Assembly (NCBI GenBank): GCA_963749875.1
Contig: CAVVOX010000003.1
Location: 124,001-188,000 of the forward strand
From: JAHQVI01 sp963749875
GTDB lineage: Bacteria; Pseudomonadota; Alphaproteobacteria; Rhizobiales; Rhodomicrobiaceae
DNA length: 64,000 bases
Direction: 5' to 3'
Both the position numbers and the translations under genes were made by a program. Positions 18,556 to 27,425 of the stretch are shown here, in pieces (within the stretch, counting starts at the first letter, position 1; each line of letters begins with the position of its first letter). Under the pieces are notes generated by a model that did no database searches, was not told the origin of the DNA, and was given only the letters and a program-made list of their open reading frames with translations.

Positions 18556-19730
18556 TAGTGTCCTGGTTCAGAGATACGTGCCATTATCGGGGTGAGCGAT
18601 TCGCTGATAAGGGGAGAGGGATGATGGCGCGGCGCGCACCGGAAGTCGAGTTGAGCGAGGCACAGCGGCGAGCGCTTGTTGCGCTGGCGCGGCGCCGAAT
18701 TACGGCGCAGGCGCTGGCGATGCGCGCGCGCATCGTGCTGGCGTGCGCCACGGGCGCCGAGAACAAGCAGGTGGCCGCGGAGCTCGGCGTCGATCAGGCG
18801 ACCGCCGGCAAGTGGCGGCGGCGGTTCATCGCGCGCGGTGTGGATGGCTTGTACGACGAGCCGAAGCCCGGCGTTCCGCGCAAGATCACCGACGAACAGG
18901 TCGAGGCCGTGATTGTACGCACGCTGGAAAGCGCGCCCAAGGGGGCGACGCATTGGAGTTCGCGCCTGATGGCCCGGCAGAGCGGCATCTCAACCTCGAG
19001 CGTGCAACGGATCTGGCGCGCCTTCGGCCTGCAGCCGCACCGCACCGAGACGTTCAAGCTCTCCACCGATCCGCTGTTCATCGACAAGGTGCGCGACGTG
19101 GTGGGGCTGTATCTGGACCCGCCGGAGCGGGCGGTTGTGCTGTGCGTCGACGAGAAGAGCCAGGTTCAGGCGCTGGACCGCGCGCAGCCGGTGCTGCCGT
19201 TGCGGCCCGGGCAGGTGGAGCGGCGCACGCATGACTATGTCCGTCACGGCACGACCTCGCTGTTCGCGGCCCTGAACGCCGCAACCGGAGACGTCATCGG
19301 CAAATGCTACAAGCGCCACCGCGCGGTCGAGTTCAAGAGGTTCCTCGCCGAGATCGAACGCCGCGTGCCCGGGGACCTCGACATCCACATCGTCATGGAC
19401 AACTACGCCACCCACAAGACCCCGGCGATCCGCGCCTGGTTTGCCCGGCGGCCGCGCTGGCACGTCCACTTCACGCCGACCGGCTCGTCATGGCTGAACA
19501 TGGTTGAGCGGTTTTTCGCCGAGATCACCGAACGACAGATCAAGCGCGGTGTCCATCGCAGCGAACGCGAGTTGGAGCAGGCGATCCTCGCCTATATCGA
19601 CGCCCGCAACGAAGACCCGAAGCCGTTCAAATGGGTTCGCACCGCCGACGACATCCTTGAAGCCGTCAACAGGTTCTGTCTCAGAACCAGCCCGGAAAAT
19701 TATGAAGCATACCTCTGATTCAGGACACTA
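18556..19730 (+). mobile_element. Complete IS630-family insertion sequence in a CTAG target
   Basis: The terminal inverted repeats are TAGTGTCCTGGTTCAGAG on the left and, read inverted, TAGTGTCCTGAATCAGAG on the right, 16 of 18 identical. The outer bases are TA on both sides and the flanks read C...G, so the insertion reconstructs CTAG, the usual IS630 target with TA duplication. The length is 1175 bp with a single intact transposase gene. The right flank is the first base pairs of a palindromic repeat (19728-19780). The element looks recent: the frame is intact and the ends are clean. Confidence 0.9.
18621..19718 (+). CDS. IS630 family transposase
   Basis: A 365-residue DDE transposase in one frame. 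The N-terminal helix-turn-helix region (AADELGVDQATAGKWRRRF-like, residues about 50-80) binds the ends. The catalytic triad is visible as the D in VVLCVDEKSQVQALDR, the D in HIVMDNYATHKTPAI and the E in GSSWLNMVERFFAEITER. The ATG at 18621 directly follows GGGGAGAGGG. The frame is open to 18558, but that would start inside the terminal repeat. It has no second overlapping frame, unlike IS630 members that need frameshifting. It is expected to be active. Confidence 0.95.
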   Translation: MMARRAPEVELSEAQRRALVALARRRITAQALAMRARIVLACATGAENKQVAAELGVDQATAGKWRRRFIARGVDGLYDEPKPGVPRKITDEQVEAVIVRTLESAPKGATHWSSRLMARQSGISTSSVQRIWRAFGLQPHRTETFKLSTDPLFIDKVRDVVGLYLDPPERAVVLCVDEKSQVQALDRAQPVLPLRPGQVERRTHDYVRHGTTSLFAALNAATGDVIGKCYKRHRAVEFKRFLAEIERRVPGDLDIHIVMDNYATHKTPAIRAWFARRPRWHVHFTPTGSSWLNMVERFFAEITERQIKRGVHRSERELEQAILAYIDARNEDPKPFKWVRTADDILEAVNRFCLRTSPENYEAYL

Positions 19731-19780
19731 GATCAACCCTCGTTCAAGTGGAGTCACTGGAACGAGGTCAAGTTGATCTA
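19728..19780. repeat. CTAG-bordered palindromic repeat, copy 1 (interrupted at its edge by IS630)
   Basis: CTAGATCAACCCTCGTTC and, inverted, AGATCAACTTGACCTCGTTC form the two arms, with GANTC (GAGTC) at the apex. The same unit recurs at 39247-39304 and 59531-59588. The first TA of its CTAG is the IS630 target duplication. Similarity to copy 3 continues for about 50 bp beyond the arm (a TTCGGACGCGCGT stretch near 19820). It lies just beyond the 3' end of rne and could work as its terminator. Confidence 0.7.
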
Positions 19781-19852
19781 TTTCAAAAGACGAGCGCAAC
19801 TGTTCCCGCGCCCATTCGGACGCGCGTTGCGCGAGATGCGGTCGCTACCTTA

Positions 19853-22645
19853 TCACTCGCCGTAGGCGCGCCGCTGCCACCAGCCGCGTTTCGTGCCTCT
19901 CGGCTTCGGCGTGGCCGACTTGGGCTGTTTGTCTAAAGCCGTTTCAGCTTCCTGATCAGGCTCCAGGCGCGCGCCGCCACGCTCTTCAGGGGTTCCGCCG
20001 TGGTCTTGTCCGTTTTTGTCTGCGGGCCCGTTCGCCCGCTTTGCTCGCGACCGGCCTTCTGAGCTGCGAAAGGAGCGGCTCGCAGGCTGGGCCTCGGGCC
20101 CATTTTCGTCCGCCGACTCCTGTCTCGTCTCCACCGGTGAGGGCGATCCGGCGTCCGCCGTGCCCTCGATGGCGGCAGCGGGTGGCGCGTCCTGACTTAC
20201 CTCTTGTGCCGGCTCTTCCTTTATGGCGGCGATGTCCTCGGTGCGGTCGGCTTGGCCGGTCTCCTCCGTCGCGGCCGTCCCGGTCTGGCCCGCAGTCTCG
20301 CCGCCGCGGGCGCTTCTCTGATTCCGGCCGCCGCGCCGGCCACGCCGCCGGGAACGCCTGCGCGACTTTCCATTGTCGTCGCCCTCTTCCGCGTCGGCAC
20401 GCGATGCCCGGGATGGGCGCGAATCCTCTGCCTCCGCATCGGCGTCGGCCATCTCCTCGCCCGCCGAGGCCGTAGCGCTCTCGCGCCCGTCCTGATCCTC
20501 GCGACCGCGTCTGCGCCGCCTTCTGCGGCGGGACCGCCGGTTCTGGTCTTCGCTCGCCTCGCCCGCATCGGACTCAAACGGGACGATGATCCGGTCGGCC
20601 TGCGAGACAGCCGCGCTTGTCGCTCCGGCGGCGGGCGCCGCCACGGCGACTTTCTCGATGTAGAAGTTTGCCCCGTGCATCCGCTCGCTCGCCGTCACGC
20701 TCAAAATGACGCCGTGGCGCGCCTCGATGTCGCGCAGATAGGTGCGCTTCTGATTGAGGATATAGAGGGAAACCTCGGTCGATGCGACGGCGTTCAGGTC
20801 GCAAGGCGGGTTCGTCCGCAGCCAGTCTTCCAGGCTGCGCAGCACGGACAGCGCCACCGATTCGGTCGAGCGGACGACGCCGGTGCCCTGGCAATGGGCG
20901 CACTGGGTCGTGGAGCCTTCCACCATGCCGGTGCGGATGCGCTGGCGGGACATCTCCAGAAGGCCGAAATGGCTGATGCGCCCGACCTGAATCCGCGCCC
21001 GGTCGCTCCGCAGACATTCCTTCAGCTTGCGCTCGACGGCGCGATTGTTGCGCTTCTCCTCCATGTCGATGAAGTCGGCGACGATCAGGCCGGCAAGGTC
21101 GCGAAGACGAAGCTGGCGGGCGATCTCTTCCGCCGCTTCGAGATTTGTCTTCAGCGCCGTGTCCTCGATGGAGAATTCGCGCGTCGACTTGCCCGAATTC
21201 ACGTCGATGGCGACGAGCGCCTCGGTCTGGTTGATGATGGTGTAGCCGCCCGAGGGCAACGTCACCTGAGGGCTGAACATCGCATTGAGCTGACGCTCGA
21301 CCTCATAGCGCGTGAAGAGCGGCTCGGGGTCCTTATAAGGCTGGACGTTCTTTGCATGGCTCGGCATCAGCATGCGCATGAAGTCCTTGGCGTCGCGATA
21401 GGCGTCATCGCCGGCGACCAGAACCTCGTCGATTTCGCGGTTATAGAGATCGCGGATCGAGCGCTTGATGAGGTCGCCCTCCTCATAGACGAGGCAAGGC
21501 GCGGTCGATTTGAGGGTCAGGTCGCGCACATTTTCCCAAAGGCGGAGGAGATATTCGTAATCGCGCTTGATTTCGGTCTTGGTGCGCGCGGCTCCAGCCG
21601 TGCGGATGATGAGGCCCATGTCGTCCGGAACGTCGAGTTCCCCAGCGATCTCCCGCAGCCTCTTGCGGTCGCCCGGGGAGGAAATCTTGCGGGAGATCCC
21701 GCCACCGCTTCCGGTGTTCGGCATCAGGACTGTGTATCGGCCCGCAAGCGAGAGATAACTTGTCAGCGCAGCGCCCTTATTGCCGCGCTCCTCCTTGACG
21801 ACCTGAACCAGCAGGATCTGGCCGCGCTTGATGACTTCCTGGATCTTGTAGGTCCGGCGGCGGCGGCGCGCGCGCTGGGGCAGCTCTTCGAGAGCATCTT
21901 CGCTGCCGACCGACTCGACATGATCGATGTCGGCGGCTTCCTCGCCATCGCCGTTGGCGTCGCCATTCTCGCGATCGGCGTGCCTGGCGGTCTTTCGCCG
22001 GCCTGAACCATGTTCACTTGGAACCTCGGCATTCGTCGGGCTGTCGCCGGCCGAGGCTTCGGCTGCATCGGCCGGACTGTCGTCGGAGTCGTCCGAATGC
22101 TTGTCCTTATCGGTATGCCTGGCGGAATATCTCGTTGCCGGCAAAGCCGCTTCAAGCGCCGCTGTCTGATGCCGGGGATCTTCATCGTCCTCCGATGAGA
22201 GGTCTTCCGTGTCGGAGGCTGCGGCGTCGGCCGCACTGGACTCATCGTCCAGCCGATCGTCTAAGCTCGCCTCGTCACCGTCCTCGTCGTCGAAATCCCC
22301 ATCGGCATCCGCGCTCGTTCTCTCCTCGTAATCCGGATCGTCGGCCCCGGCTTTCGAGTTGCGCTCCTCCTCCTGCTTCAGCGCCTGCCTTTCGGCCATG
22401 GGCAGCTGATAGTAGTCAGGATGGATTTCGCTGAAGGCTAGAAAACCGTGCCGGTTTCCACCGTAATTGACGAAGGCCGCCTGAAGGGAGGGTTCGACGC
22501 GTGTAACTTTTGCGAGATAGATATTCCCTCTGAGTTGTTTTTTTGACGCGGATTCGTAGTCAAATTCCTCGACACGATTGCCGCGGAGCACCACCACCCG
22601 GGTTTCCTCCGGATGGGTGGCGTCGATAAGCATTTTGTTTCCCAT
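19853..22645 (-). CDS. rne: Ribonuclease E/G
   Basis: A 930-residue endoribonuclease for mRNA decay and rRNA/tRNA processing, the scaffold of the degradosome. It starts MLIDATHPEETRVVVL after a short leader. The S1 domain opens with GNIYLAKVTRVEPSLQAAFV and is interrupted by a long acidic insertion (about residues 95-270), typical of alphaproteobacterial RNase E. Catalytic DNase I-like residues lie in VAIDVNSGKSTREFSIEDTA and LRDLAGLIVADFIDMEEKRN. The Zn-link is CAHCQGTG. The C-terminal 250 residues are Arg-rich (RRSRRRRRRRRG) and Glu/Ala-rich, an RNA- and partner-binding tail. It is divergent from the amidase gene across a 750-bp gap, consistent with a long regulated leader. Confidence 0.96.
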   Translation of the reverse strand: MGNKMLIDATHPEETRVVVLRGNRVEEFDYESASKKQLRGNIYLAKVTRVEPSLQAAFVNYGGNRHGFLAFSEIHPDYYQLPMAERQALKQEEERNSKAGADDPDYEERTSADADGDFDDEDGDEASLDDRLDDESSAADAAASDTEDLSSEDDEDPRHQTAALEAALPATRYSARHTDKDKHSDDSDDSPADAAEASAGDSPTNAEVPSEHGSGRRKTARHADRENGDANGDGEEAADIDHVESVGSEDALEELPQRARRRRRTYKIQEVIKRGQILLVQVVKEERGNKGAALTSYLSLAGRYTVLMPNTGSGGGISRKISSPGDRKRLREIAGELDVPDDMGLIIRTAGAARTKTEIKRDYEYLLRLWENVRDLTLKSTAPCLVYEEGDLIKRSIRDLYNREIDEVLVAGDDAYRDAKDFMRMLMPSHAKNVQPYKDPEPLFTRYEVERQLNAMFSPQVTLPSGGYTIINQTEALVAIDVNSGKSTREFSIEDTALKTNLEAAEEIARQLRLRDLAGLIVADFIDMEEKRNNRAVERKLKECLRSDRARIQVGRISHFGLLEMSRQRIRTGMVEGSTTQCAHCQGTGVVRSTESVALSVLRSLEDWLRTNPPCDLNAVASTEVSLYILNQKRTYLRDIEARHGVILSVTASERMHGANFYIEKVAVAAPAAGATSAAVSQADRIIVPFESDAGEASEDQNRRSRRRRRRRRGREDQDGRESATASAGEEMADADAEAEDSRPSRASRADAEEGDDNGKSRRRSRRRGRRGGRNQRSARGGETAGQTGTAATEETGQADRTEDIAAIKEEPAQEVSQDAPPAAAIEGTADAGSPSPVETRQESADENGPEAQPASRSFRSSEGRSRAKRANGPADKNGQDHGGTPEERGGARLEPDQEAETALDKQPKSATPKPRGTKRGWWQRRAYGE

Positions 22646-23396
22646 ATTTTAGTATCTCCCGCGCGCCAAGGCGGCGGAGATCGGTACCTTGAGAGGTTTG
22701 ATCCAATATCTGCAGCCGCGCTGGGGCACGTGTTCTCGGTTCGCGTCCGGCCGAGCAGCGGTCTGACGCAACACGCGAAAACGCCCGATCGGCGCCCGCC
22801 AGGATCGGCAGGCAGGTCGGGTCGTTTCTTGTGTGCGTAGCGCGCATGTCAGAGTCGGAGCGCAAGACAGTCATCTTTTTGTCGGGAATGCCCGGACGAC
22901 AGCTTGACGGTCCGCGGCATTCGAATTCCTCAGTTGGTGCAGGGGTTGTGTCGATCGAATCGAACACCCCACGCTTCGTTCCTCACGCGCAACCTGATTC
23001 GTGCGCGGAACGGAAAATCCAAATCTTTGCGGCCACTGCCGCCTCTTCCCGTACGGGTCGGTTCGTTGCAGTTGCCCGAGATTGCAATTCTCTACACTTA
23101 CCGAACTGTCCCAAAGGGAATAGTCAAGAAAATGTGAGCTCTGCTTGCGGATCATTACAATGAATGAACCGGGCCAAGGCACTTGCCGCGTGAATCAGCC
23201 GGCGTTTTTGCGAGTTGACCCTTACGAGTTGTAACTAATACATTCTGTCGCAGCGCTCGGCAAGTGCCATGGCGGTTAATATGTGTGCGTAACACGCAAA
23301 TCACAACGTTACCTTAATTCTCATCTTTATCATTAAGCTGAAAACACGCATAGTGCCGCTCCACCTCGACGGGGCGGCTAAAGAGGAGTTATAGAC
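22646..23396. other. 750-bp intergenic region between divergent rne and amidase genes
   Basis: No convincing coding region is seen. The short frames here have no recognisable content. In other bacteria rne has a long 5' leader through which RNase E autoregulates, and the length of this gap fits that, but I cannot define a structure. A strong ribosome-binding site for the amidase gene lies at its right end. Confidence 0.45.
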
Positions 23397-24686
23397 GTGG
23401 GGATGCGTCTAAACTTGGTGGGGTTGGCCGGGCTGTCCGGCCTGGTGGCTGCAGCGTTGCTCCTGGGACCGGCGCCGCAGGCGAGCGCCGCAAATCAGCG
23501 CGCGGCGGTAGCGAAGGACGCCCGGGTCGGCGGCGATCTGACCCGGACACGGTTTGTGGCCGATCTGTCCGAAACGGTGGACTTTCGAGCCTTCCTGCTT
23601 TCCGATCCCTACCGTGTCATTGTCGACCTGCCGGAAGTGAAGTTTCAGATGCCCAGCGGCGTCGGCGGCAGCGGCCGCGGGCTTGTCAGCGCTTTCCGCT
23701 ACGGGCTTTTTGCGCCGGGCAAATCCCGCATCGTGATCGACGTCGTCGGGCCGGTTTTGATCGATAAGGCCTTTGTGCGCGCCGCCGACAATAGCCAGCC
23801 GGCGCGTCTTGTCATCGATCTCGTGCGGACGACACCGGAAAAATTCGAAAAGCAGAGCGCGCGCCAGGCATTGCTGCGCTCCGCCACGCCGAACGGCTTT
23901 CAAGCAAGCACCGAAAGGGCGGAGGAGGCTCTCGGCCGCTCGGCCGACGGCAATCGGGGCAAGCCGGTGATCGTGCTGGATCCCGGGCACGGGGGCGTCG
24001 ATCCCGGCACCATCAGCGTAGATGGGAGGTATGAGAAGGACATCGTCTTCGAATTTTGCAAGATCCTGAAGTCCAGGCTCGAAAAGACCGGGCGATACCG
24101 GATCTTGATGACGCGCAATGAGGACATTTTCATCCCGCTTGATGCCAGGGTGGAATTTGCGCAGAAGGAACAGGCGGCGCTGTTGATGTCGGTGCATGCC
24201 GATGCACTGGACGTCAAACACCCGCTCGTGAGTCGGAAAGACCTTGAGGAAGTGCGCGGGGCGAGCGTCTATACGCTATCGGAGGAAGCCTCTGACGAAT
24301 TGGCCCAGATGATCGCCGCCCGCGAAAATCGCTCGGACATTCTGGCGGGCGTCGAGTTGCCGGGCGGAACCGATGACGATCTGGCCAGCATTCTGATCGA
24401 CCTTATGCACAGGGAGACGAAGAATTTGTCTGTGTCTTACGCTAGACAGCTGGTCGGCAATCTGGATGGAACGATCGAACTCAACTCCAGACCCCATCGT
24501 TTCGCCAATTTCCGTGTCTTAAAGGCGCAGGATGTGCCGTCGGTCCTCATCGAGTTGGGCTTCTTGAGCAACCAAGCGGATGAAAGAGCCTTGACCTCCG
24601 ATGAGTGGCGGTCAAAGGTTGCGGACACAATCGTTGAATTGATCAGCGCGTTCTTCGCAAAGCGCATGGTTAGCGTCCCAGGGTAA
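23397..24686 (+). CDS. N-acetylmuramoyl-L-alanine amidase with AMIN domain (AmiC-type)
   Basis: A 429-residue periplasmic zinc amidase that cleaves the stem peptide from glycan strands during cell separation. It has a signal peptide at residues 1-31 (ending ASA) and an AMIN domain near 45-150 (TRFVADLSETVDFRAF, then DPYRVIVDLPEVKF) that targets septal peptidoglycan. The Amidase_3 domain from about 190 has VIVLDPGHGGVDPGT with the first zinc histidine, LLMSVHADAL with the second, and VLIELGFLSNQADERAL with the catalytic glutamate. GTG at 23397 is preferred to ATG 23403 because GAGGAG lies 8 nt upstream. PBP1a follows after 67 bp, making a cell-wall unit. Confidence 0.93.
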   Translation: MGMRLNLVGLAGLSGLVAAALLLGPAPQASAANQRAAVAKDARVGGDLTRTRFVADLSETVDFRAFLLSDPYRVIVDLPEVKFQMPSGVGGSGRGLVSAFRYGLFAPGKSRIVIDVVGPVLIDKAFVRAADNSQPARLVIDLVRTTPEKFEKQSARQALLRSATPNGFQASTERAEEALGRSADGNRGKPVIVLDPGHGGVDPGTISVDGRYEKDIVFEFCKILKSRLEKTGRYRILMTRNEDIFIPLDARVEFAQKEQAALLMSVHADALDVKHPLVSRKDLEEVRGASVYTLSEEASDELAQMIAARENRSDILAGVELPGGTDDDLASILIDLMHRETKNLSVSYARQLVGNLDGTIELNSRPHRFANFRVLKAQDVPSVLIELGFLSNQADERALTSDEWRSKVADTIVELISAFFAKRMVSVPG

Positions 24687-24753
24687 GCAGCCCGGGGATA
24701 TGCGCAGGCACGATTGACAGACAGCAAGCGGTAAGCCGGAACAGAAGCACGTG

Positions 24754-27345
24754 ATGCAGCCACATGCACCTATCATTCCGCCGCCGGTGAACAAGAAGCG
24801 CCGGGGGAGCCTGACCTTGCGGTTCCTCGGCTTTGCATTTACGGCGGGCGGCATCCTTTTTTTGGTCGCCGCCGCGGTCGCGGGATATTTCCTCTGGCAG
24901 ATTTCGAAGGATCTTCCCGACTATGAGGGACTGGCGAATTACGAACCTGGGGTGATGACCCGGGTCCATGCCAATAACGGCAGTCTGATCGGCGAATTTG
25001 CGCGTGAGAAGCGGATCTATATCCCGATCACCGCAATTCCGAAGCGGGTGATCAACGCTTTCGTCTCGGCGGAGGATCAGAACTTCTTCCAGCACACCGG
25101 CCTGGATTTTCAGGGCATTGCGCGCGCGATCGTCAAGAACGTTCAGAATTATATGGGCGGCGGCGGGCGCCTGGAAGGCGCCTCGACCATTACGCAGCAG
25201 GTCGCCAAAAACTTTCTCCTGTCCAGCGAACGCAGCCTGATGCGCAAGCTGAAGGAAGCCATACTGGCGATTCGCATCGAGCGCGCCTTTCCGAAGGAGA
25301 AGATCCTCGAGCTTTACCTCAACGAGATCTATCTCGGCATGGGCTCCTACGGCGTGGCCGCGGCCGCGCTCAACTATTTCGGCAAGGAGCTGAAAGATCT
25401 GAATGTCGAGGAAGCCGCCTATCTGGCGGCGCTTCCAAAGGCGCCGAATAATTATCACCCCTTCCGCCATCCCAAGAGAGCGCTTGCGCGCCGGAACTGG
25501 GTCATCGAGCGTATGGCCGAGGACGGATATATCACCAAGCAGGAAGCGGAGCAGGCGAGGCAAACCCCGTTCAAGGTCGATCCGCGTCCCATCAGCACCA
25601 CCCAGTTCGCGGCCGAATATTTCGCCGAGGAGGTTCGCCGCACGCTGATCGATCTTTATGGCGAGGACAATCTTTATGCCGGCGGCCTGTCCGTTCGCAC
25701 GACGCTCGATCCGAAATTGCAGCGGTTGGCGCGCAAGGCGTTGCGCGAAGGGCTGGTGCGCTATGACCGCAGGACCGGCTATCGCGGTCCGGTGAAGCAC
25801 ATTTCGCCGGACGGCGATTGGGGCAAGGAACTGGCGCAAATCGATGTGCTTTCCGACCTCGAGCCCTGGAAGCTCGGCGTGGTTCTCGAAGCGAATGCAA
25901 AACGCGCCATCGTCGGCTTGCGGCCGGACACGGCGGCTTCGGGCAAGGTCGAAGAAGCGCGCAGGACGGTCGAATTGCCGCTGAAGACCGTGCGATGGGC
26001 GCGCGAGCCGCTGGGCCGCAACGCGCGGGGCAATATGCGCCTCGGCAAGAAACCGAAAGCGGTGACCGACGTGCTTTCGCCGGGCGACGTCATCTATGTC
26101 GCGCCGAAAGTGGGCGACTATGAGGACGAGGAGGCTGACGGAAAAGGCGAAGACACGGGCACGGCGGAAGTGTGGCGTCTGGTTCAGATCCCCGAAGTCG
26201 GTGGCGGATTGATCGCGATGGATCCGCATACCGGGCGCGTCCTGGCCGATGTCGGCGGCTTCAGCTTCGCGGCCAGCCAGTTCGACCGCGCCATTCAGGC
26301 CAAGCGCCAGCCCGGCTCGGCGTTCAAGCCGATCGTCTACGCCACGGCGCTGGACAATGGCTATACGCCGTCCAGCATCGTTCTCGATGCCCCGCTGGCC
26401 ATCGAGCAGGGCGAAGGGCAGGACGTCTGGAAGCCGGAGAACTATGAGAACAAGTTCTACGGTCCCTCGACGCTGCGGCTGGGCCTGGAGAAATCCCGGA
26501 ATCTGATGACGGTTCGCCTTGCCCAGGATCTCGGCATGCCGCTCATTTCGGAATATGCGCGGCGCTTCAACGTCTATGACCATCTTCCGCCGCTCCTCTC
26601 AATGGCCCTTGGGGCGGGCGAGACGACGCTCCTGCGCATGGCGACCGCTTATTCGTCTTTCGTGAATGGCGGCAAGAGCGTTCAGCCGACGCTGATCGAC
26701 CGCATTCAGGACCGCTATGGCAGGACGATCTGGCGGCATGACAATCGCAAATGTCCCGGCTGTTCGGCGGACGCCTGGCACGGTCAGCCCGAGCCCCAGC
26801 TGGTCGATAACCGCCATCAGATTATCAATCCTCTGACCGCCTATCAGATGACGTCGCTTCTGGAAGGCGTGGTCAAACGCGGAACCGGCTACAAGGTCTC
26901 GAAGGTCGGCAAGCCGCTCGCAGGAAAGACCGGCACCACGAATGACGAAAAAGATGCCTGGTTCGTCGGCTTCTCACCCGATCTGGTCGCCGGCGTCTTC
27001 GTCGGATATGACACGCCGCAGCCGATGGGTAAGGGCGCAACGGGCGGTGGCGTCGCCTCGCCGATCTTCCGGGATTTCATGAAATGGGCGCTTGCCGACC
27101 AGCCGGCGATACCGTTCCGCGTGCCTCCCGGCATCAAGCTGGTGCGGATCGACGCCAAGACCGGCATGCGGGCTCAGCCAGGCGATAAACGAACCATTCT
27201 TGAGGCTTACAAGCCGAATGAAGAGCCGTCCGATCCCTTCTCCTTCGTGACCTATCCGGGTGTGAATGTGGAAGGCCAGGCCGGCGGCGGCGTCAGTGCC
27301 GGCAGCGGCTTTTCCAGACAGCCTCAGGCCGGCGGCTTATATTAA
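24754..27345 (+). CDS. mrcA: Penicillin-binding protein 1A family, bifunctional transglycosylase/transpeptidase
   Basis: About 863 residues with one N-terminal membrane anchor (residues about 28-50). The GT51 domain has FVSAEDQNFFQHTGLDFQGI with the catalytic glutamate, GGGRLEGASTITQQVAKNFL and KEAILAIRIERAFPKEKILE. An OB-like insertion (about 360-490) is typical of PBP1a. The transpeptidase has the nucleophile in RQPGSAFKPIVYATALDNG (SxxK near residue 524), SRN in EKSRNLMTVRLAQ and KTGT in LAGKTGTTNDEKDAWFVG. It polymerises and cross-links peptidoglycan. A GTG lies just before the ATG. It stands with the amidase gene upstream and prfB 80 bp downstream, an order common in Rhizobiales. Confidence 0.95.
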   Translation: MQPHAPIIPPPVNKKRRGSLTLRFLGFAFTAGGILFLVAAAVAGYFLWQISKDLPDYEGLANYEPGVMTRVHANNGSLIGEFAREKRIYIPITAIPKRVINAFVSAEDQNFFQHTGLDFQGIARAIVKNVQNYMGGGGRLEGASTITQQVAKNFLLSSERSLMRKLKEAILAIRIERAFPKEKILELYLNEIYLGMGSYGVAAAALNYFGKELKDLNVEEAAYLAALPKAPNNYHPFRHPKRALARRNWVIERMAEDGYITKQEAEQARQTPFKVDPRPISTTQFAAEYFAEEVRRTLIDLYGEDNLYAGGLSVRTTLDPKLQRLARKALREGLVRYDRRTGYRGPVKHISPDGDWGKELAQIDVLSDLEPWKLGVVLEANAKRAIVGLRPDTAASGKVEEARRTVELPLKTVRWAREPLGRNARGNMRLGKKPKAVTDVLSPGDVIYVAPKVGDYEDEEADGKGEDTGTAEVWRLVQIPEVGGGLIAMDPHTGRVLADVGGFSFAASQFDRAIQAKRQPGSAFKPIVYATALDNGYTPSSIVLDAPLAIEQGEGQDVWKPENYENKFYGPSTLRLGLEKSRNLMTVRLAQDLGMPLISEYARRFNVYDHLPPLLSMALGAGETTLLRMATAYSSFVNGGKSVQPTLIDRIQDRYGRTIWRHDNRKCPGCSADAWHGQPEPQLVDNRHQIINPLTAYQMTSLLEGVVKRGTGYKVSKVGKPLAGKTGTTNDEKDAWFVGFSPDLVAGVFVGYDTPQPMGKGATGGGVASPIFRDFMKWALADQPAIPFRVPPGIKLVRIDAKTGMRAQPGDKRTILEAYKPNEEPSDPFSFVTYPGVNVEGQAGGGVSAGSGFSRQPQAGGLY

Positions 27346-27425
27346 ATCAGCTCATTATCTGGTCGCGCCGCCCGCGTGAATGCAGCGGACGGCGGCGATC
27401 GATGCTTATGTTGGAGACAGAACCC

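Noticed and set aside
20204..22006. 600-residue open frame on the plus strand
   Set aside because: It is fully antisense to rne. The codon pattern mirrors the minus-strand gene and the product has no family resemblance.
24670..26583. 637-residue open frame on the minus strand
   Set aside because: It is antisense to PBP1a, whose motifs are unmistakable.
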